From Fulvimarina uroteuthidis (GTDB taxonomy: Bacteria > Pseudomonadota > Alphaproteobacteria > Rhizobiales > Rhizobiaceae): 64,000 nucleotides of DNA. The notes under the pieces are model-generated. The model saw nothing but the letters and a program-made list of their open reading frames with translations, searched no databases and was not told where the DNA came from. How positions within the stretch are numbered: position 1 is the first letter of the stretch; the number at the start of each line of letters is the position of its first letter. Positions 62,634-64,000 of this stretch are shown here, in pieces. The stretch spans positions 620,001-684,000 of the forward strand of contig NZ_JAXLPB010000001.1 of assembly GCF_034321785.1 (NCBI RefSeq). Reading direction: 5' to 3'. The position numbers were made by a program, and so were the translations under genes.

Positions 62634-63542
62634 ATGGCCCACGATCTCGACGCCGCACTTGTCGGCATATCCGGCATTCTCGTCACGCCCTATGACGGGG
62701 CCGGCGAGGTTGCGCCCCAAAGGCTGAAACCCATCCTCGATCGCGCCTTGGGTGCGGGCGTCCATATGCCGGTGGTCAACGGCAACACCGGCGAATTCTA
62801 CGCGCTGACCGTCGACGAAGCCTGCACCATGGTCCGCGCGGTGGCGGATCTCATCGAAGGACGCGCGCCACTCTTGGCAGGGGTGGGACGCGGCATTCGC
62901 GATGCCTGCCGGTTGGCAAGGGTCTCGGCGGATGCCGGGGCTTCGGCGCTGATGATCCACCAGCCGCCGGACCCGTTCGTTTCGCCGCGCGGGACGAGCG
63001 ATTACGTCGAGGCGGTGTCCGACGCGTCGGGCGGGCTGCCGATCATGCTCTATCTGCGCAACGACGCGATCGGGACGAACGCGATCGCCGAGCTCTGCGC
63101 TCTGCCGGGCGTCAAGGGCGTGAAATGGGCGACCCCCAACCCGATGAACCTTGCCAAAGCCATCGCCGCCTGCGAACCGGGTATCGTCTGGGTTGGCGGT
63201 CTCGCCGAAGTCTGGGCTCCACCGCTTTATGCCGTGGGAGCGCGGGGCTTCACCTCGGGTCTCGTCAATGTCTGGCCGGAGCGCTCGATGGCGATCCACG
63301 CCGCGCTCGAAGCATCCGACTATGCCAGCGCGCAAGCGCTGATCACCGGGATGCGCGCCTTCGAGGACATCCGGGCCGAAGAGATGAACGGCACGAACGT
63401 CACCGGCGTGAAGGCCGCGCTTCAGGCGCAGGGACTCGACTGCGGGCCCACGCGCCCGCCCTCGGCCTGGCCGCTGACCGATCGACAGCAGACGATGCTT
63501 CTCGACTTCCTCAAAACGAACGATCTGATTGCCGCGCGCTGA
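62634..63542 (+). CDS. DHDPS/KDG aldolase-family protein (2-keto-3-deoxy-sugar-acid dehydratase or aldolase)
   Basis: A 302-residue TIM-barrel enzyme of the dihydrodipicolinate synthase family. The substrate-carboxylate site VVNGNTGEFYALT and the Schiff-base Lys region LPGVKGVKWATPN are present, with the LYLRND tyrosine. The location, 23 bp after the dehydratase and before an aldehyde dehydrogenase, suggests it acts on 2-keto-3-deoxy-pentonate (dehydratase, to 2-oxoglutarate semialdehyde) or on a hexonate. It is not lysine-pathway DapA. Confidence 0.87.
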   Translation: MAHDLDAALVGISGILVTPYDGAGEVAPQRLKPILDRALGAGVHMPVVNGNTGEFYALTVDEACTMVRAVADLIEGRAPLLAGVGRGIRDACRLARVSADAGASALMIHQPPDPFVSPRGTSDYVEAVSDASGGLPIMLYLRNDAIGTNAIAELCALPGVKGVKWATPNPMNLAKAIAACEPGIVWVGGLAEVWAPPLYAVGARGFTSGLVNVWPERSMAIHAALEASDYASAQALITGMRAFEDIRAEEMNGTNVTGVKAALQAQGLDCGPTRPPSAWPLTDRQQTMLLDFLKTNDLIAAR

Positions 63543-63569
63543 CGCTAGCGCCGCTCGGAAAGGCACCTC

Positions 63570-64000
63570 ATGACCGATCGACCTGCCGGGCCCCACTTCA
63601 TTGCAGGGCAAACCCTCGCGCTCGACGCGACATTCCGGTCCGATCCGATCGACGCAGAGCCGCGCGCCTTCTCGCAGGGAAGTCCCGAACCGATCGACAA
63701 AGCCGCGAAGGCTGCGGAAGAGGCGTTCGCGCCCTTCTCTGCGGATGCAAGTTTCGGCGAGGGGGTGTTCGGTCCCCTCGGCATCGTCGTCAGTCGCCGA
63801 CACATGAACGACGTGACGTCGCTCGCCAAGGCGCTTCGCGGGCAGCCGACGCTCACGCTGCACATGGCCGGGAACGACGCCGAAGACGCGCGTGGTCTTC
63901 GGCCGATCATCGGGCGCAAGGCCGGCCGCGATTTCGCCAACGGCCTTCCCACCGGCGTTCAGGAGGCCGGCGCCATGGTGCCGGGCGGACCCTGTCCCGC
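63570..64000 (+). pseudogene. Aldehyde dehydrogenase with internal deletion (2-oxoglutarate-semialdehyde dehydrogenase type), runs off window
   Basis: The frame starts at ATG 63570, 27 bp after the previous gene, and is open to the window end (143 codons). Residues 1 to about 56 match an aldehyde dehydrogenase N-terminus (HFIAGQTL, TFRSDP, IDKAAKAAEEAFAPF). They then pass directly into the C-terminal part (GVFGPLGIVVS, RGQPTLTLHMA, GRKAGRDFANGLPTGV). About 330 residues, including the catalytic Cys and NAD site, appear missing, without a frame break. A shortened, inactive gene is the simplest reading; an assembly collapse is possible. Confidence 0.75.

Noticed and set aside
62634..63542. Lysine-pathway DapA
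   Set aside because: The gene lies in a sugar-acid cluster and its active-site context differs from DapA (LYLRND tyrosine region), pointing to a keto-deoxy-sugar-acid enzyme.

Overview
The window reads as chromosomal DNA of a high-GC alphaproteobacterium, most likely order Hyphomicrobiales (Rhizobiales). Evidence: the flagellar regulators FtcR, FlbT and FlaF beside flgK-flgL; the rhizobial orders lptC-lptA-lptB-rpoN-hpf-ptsN, dapF-mtaB-ftsY and ihfB/sppA; two intergenic palindromic elements resembling rhizobial mosaic repeats; and a tetrahydromethanopterin (H4MPT) C1 pathway like that of methylotrophic alphaproteobacteria. The genus cannot be fixed from the sequence. Positions 6019-6118 are a run of 100 N inside ftcR.

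Layout. (1) 1-6415, minus strand: flagellar genes ftcR, flgK, flgL, flaF, flbT, flgD, fliQ, fliL and the 5' part of fliP. flgE, flhA and fliR are missing from their usual places. (2) 6672-8764: an acyl-CoA thioesterase, a DNA-repair-type radical SAM protein with a helix-hairpin-helix and a C-terminal clamp-like motif, and a small Cys-rich protein. (3) 9062-23060: formaldehyde oxidation via H4MPT. Minus strand: pcd-fhcB-fhcA-fhcD-fhcC. Plus strand: RFAP synthase (H4MPT synthesis), mtdB, an ATP-grasp protein, mch, a RimK-like ligase, a CitG-like protein and fae. Divergent from each other: a HisA-like TIM barrel and an MfnF-like protein. Together they turn formaldehyde into formate (Fae, MtdB, Mch, Fhc) and make the cofactors. 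No methanol dehydrogenase or serine-cycle gene is in view.

(4) 23087-35892: mixed metabolic and housekeeping genes: L-serine dehydratase, a membrane protein plus sugar-dehydrogenase lipoprotein pair, proline iminopeptidase, a YbdK-type ligase, a LysE exporter, ornithine-lipid acyltransferase OlsB, an AcuI-like reductase, LspA, a SPOUT rRNA methyltransferase, an RlmI-like methyltransferase and a CoxG-like protein. (5) 36123-53871: conserved core: lapA, ihfB, sppA, lptC-lptA-lptB, rpoN, hpf, ptsN, a GST, rpsP, ffh, an EEP-domain protein, an MFS transporter, dapF, mtaB and ftsY. ftsY is split by a frameshift at a run of nine A.

(6) 54025-64000: after tRNA-Pro(CGG) the content looks accessory: a 61-residue membrane protein, an orphan TctA permease on the minus strand, a GntR regulator, and a plus-strand cluster tctC-tctB-tctA, IlvD/Edd-type dehydratase and DHDPS-family enzyme. 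It ends in an aldehyde dehydrogenase that lacks its catalytic middle. This looks like a sugar-acid uptake and oxidation locus (Weimberg-type) with a decayed last step. No integrase, insertion sequence, phage gene or CRISPR array was seen.
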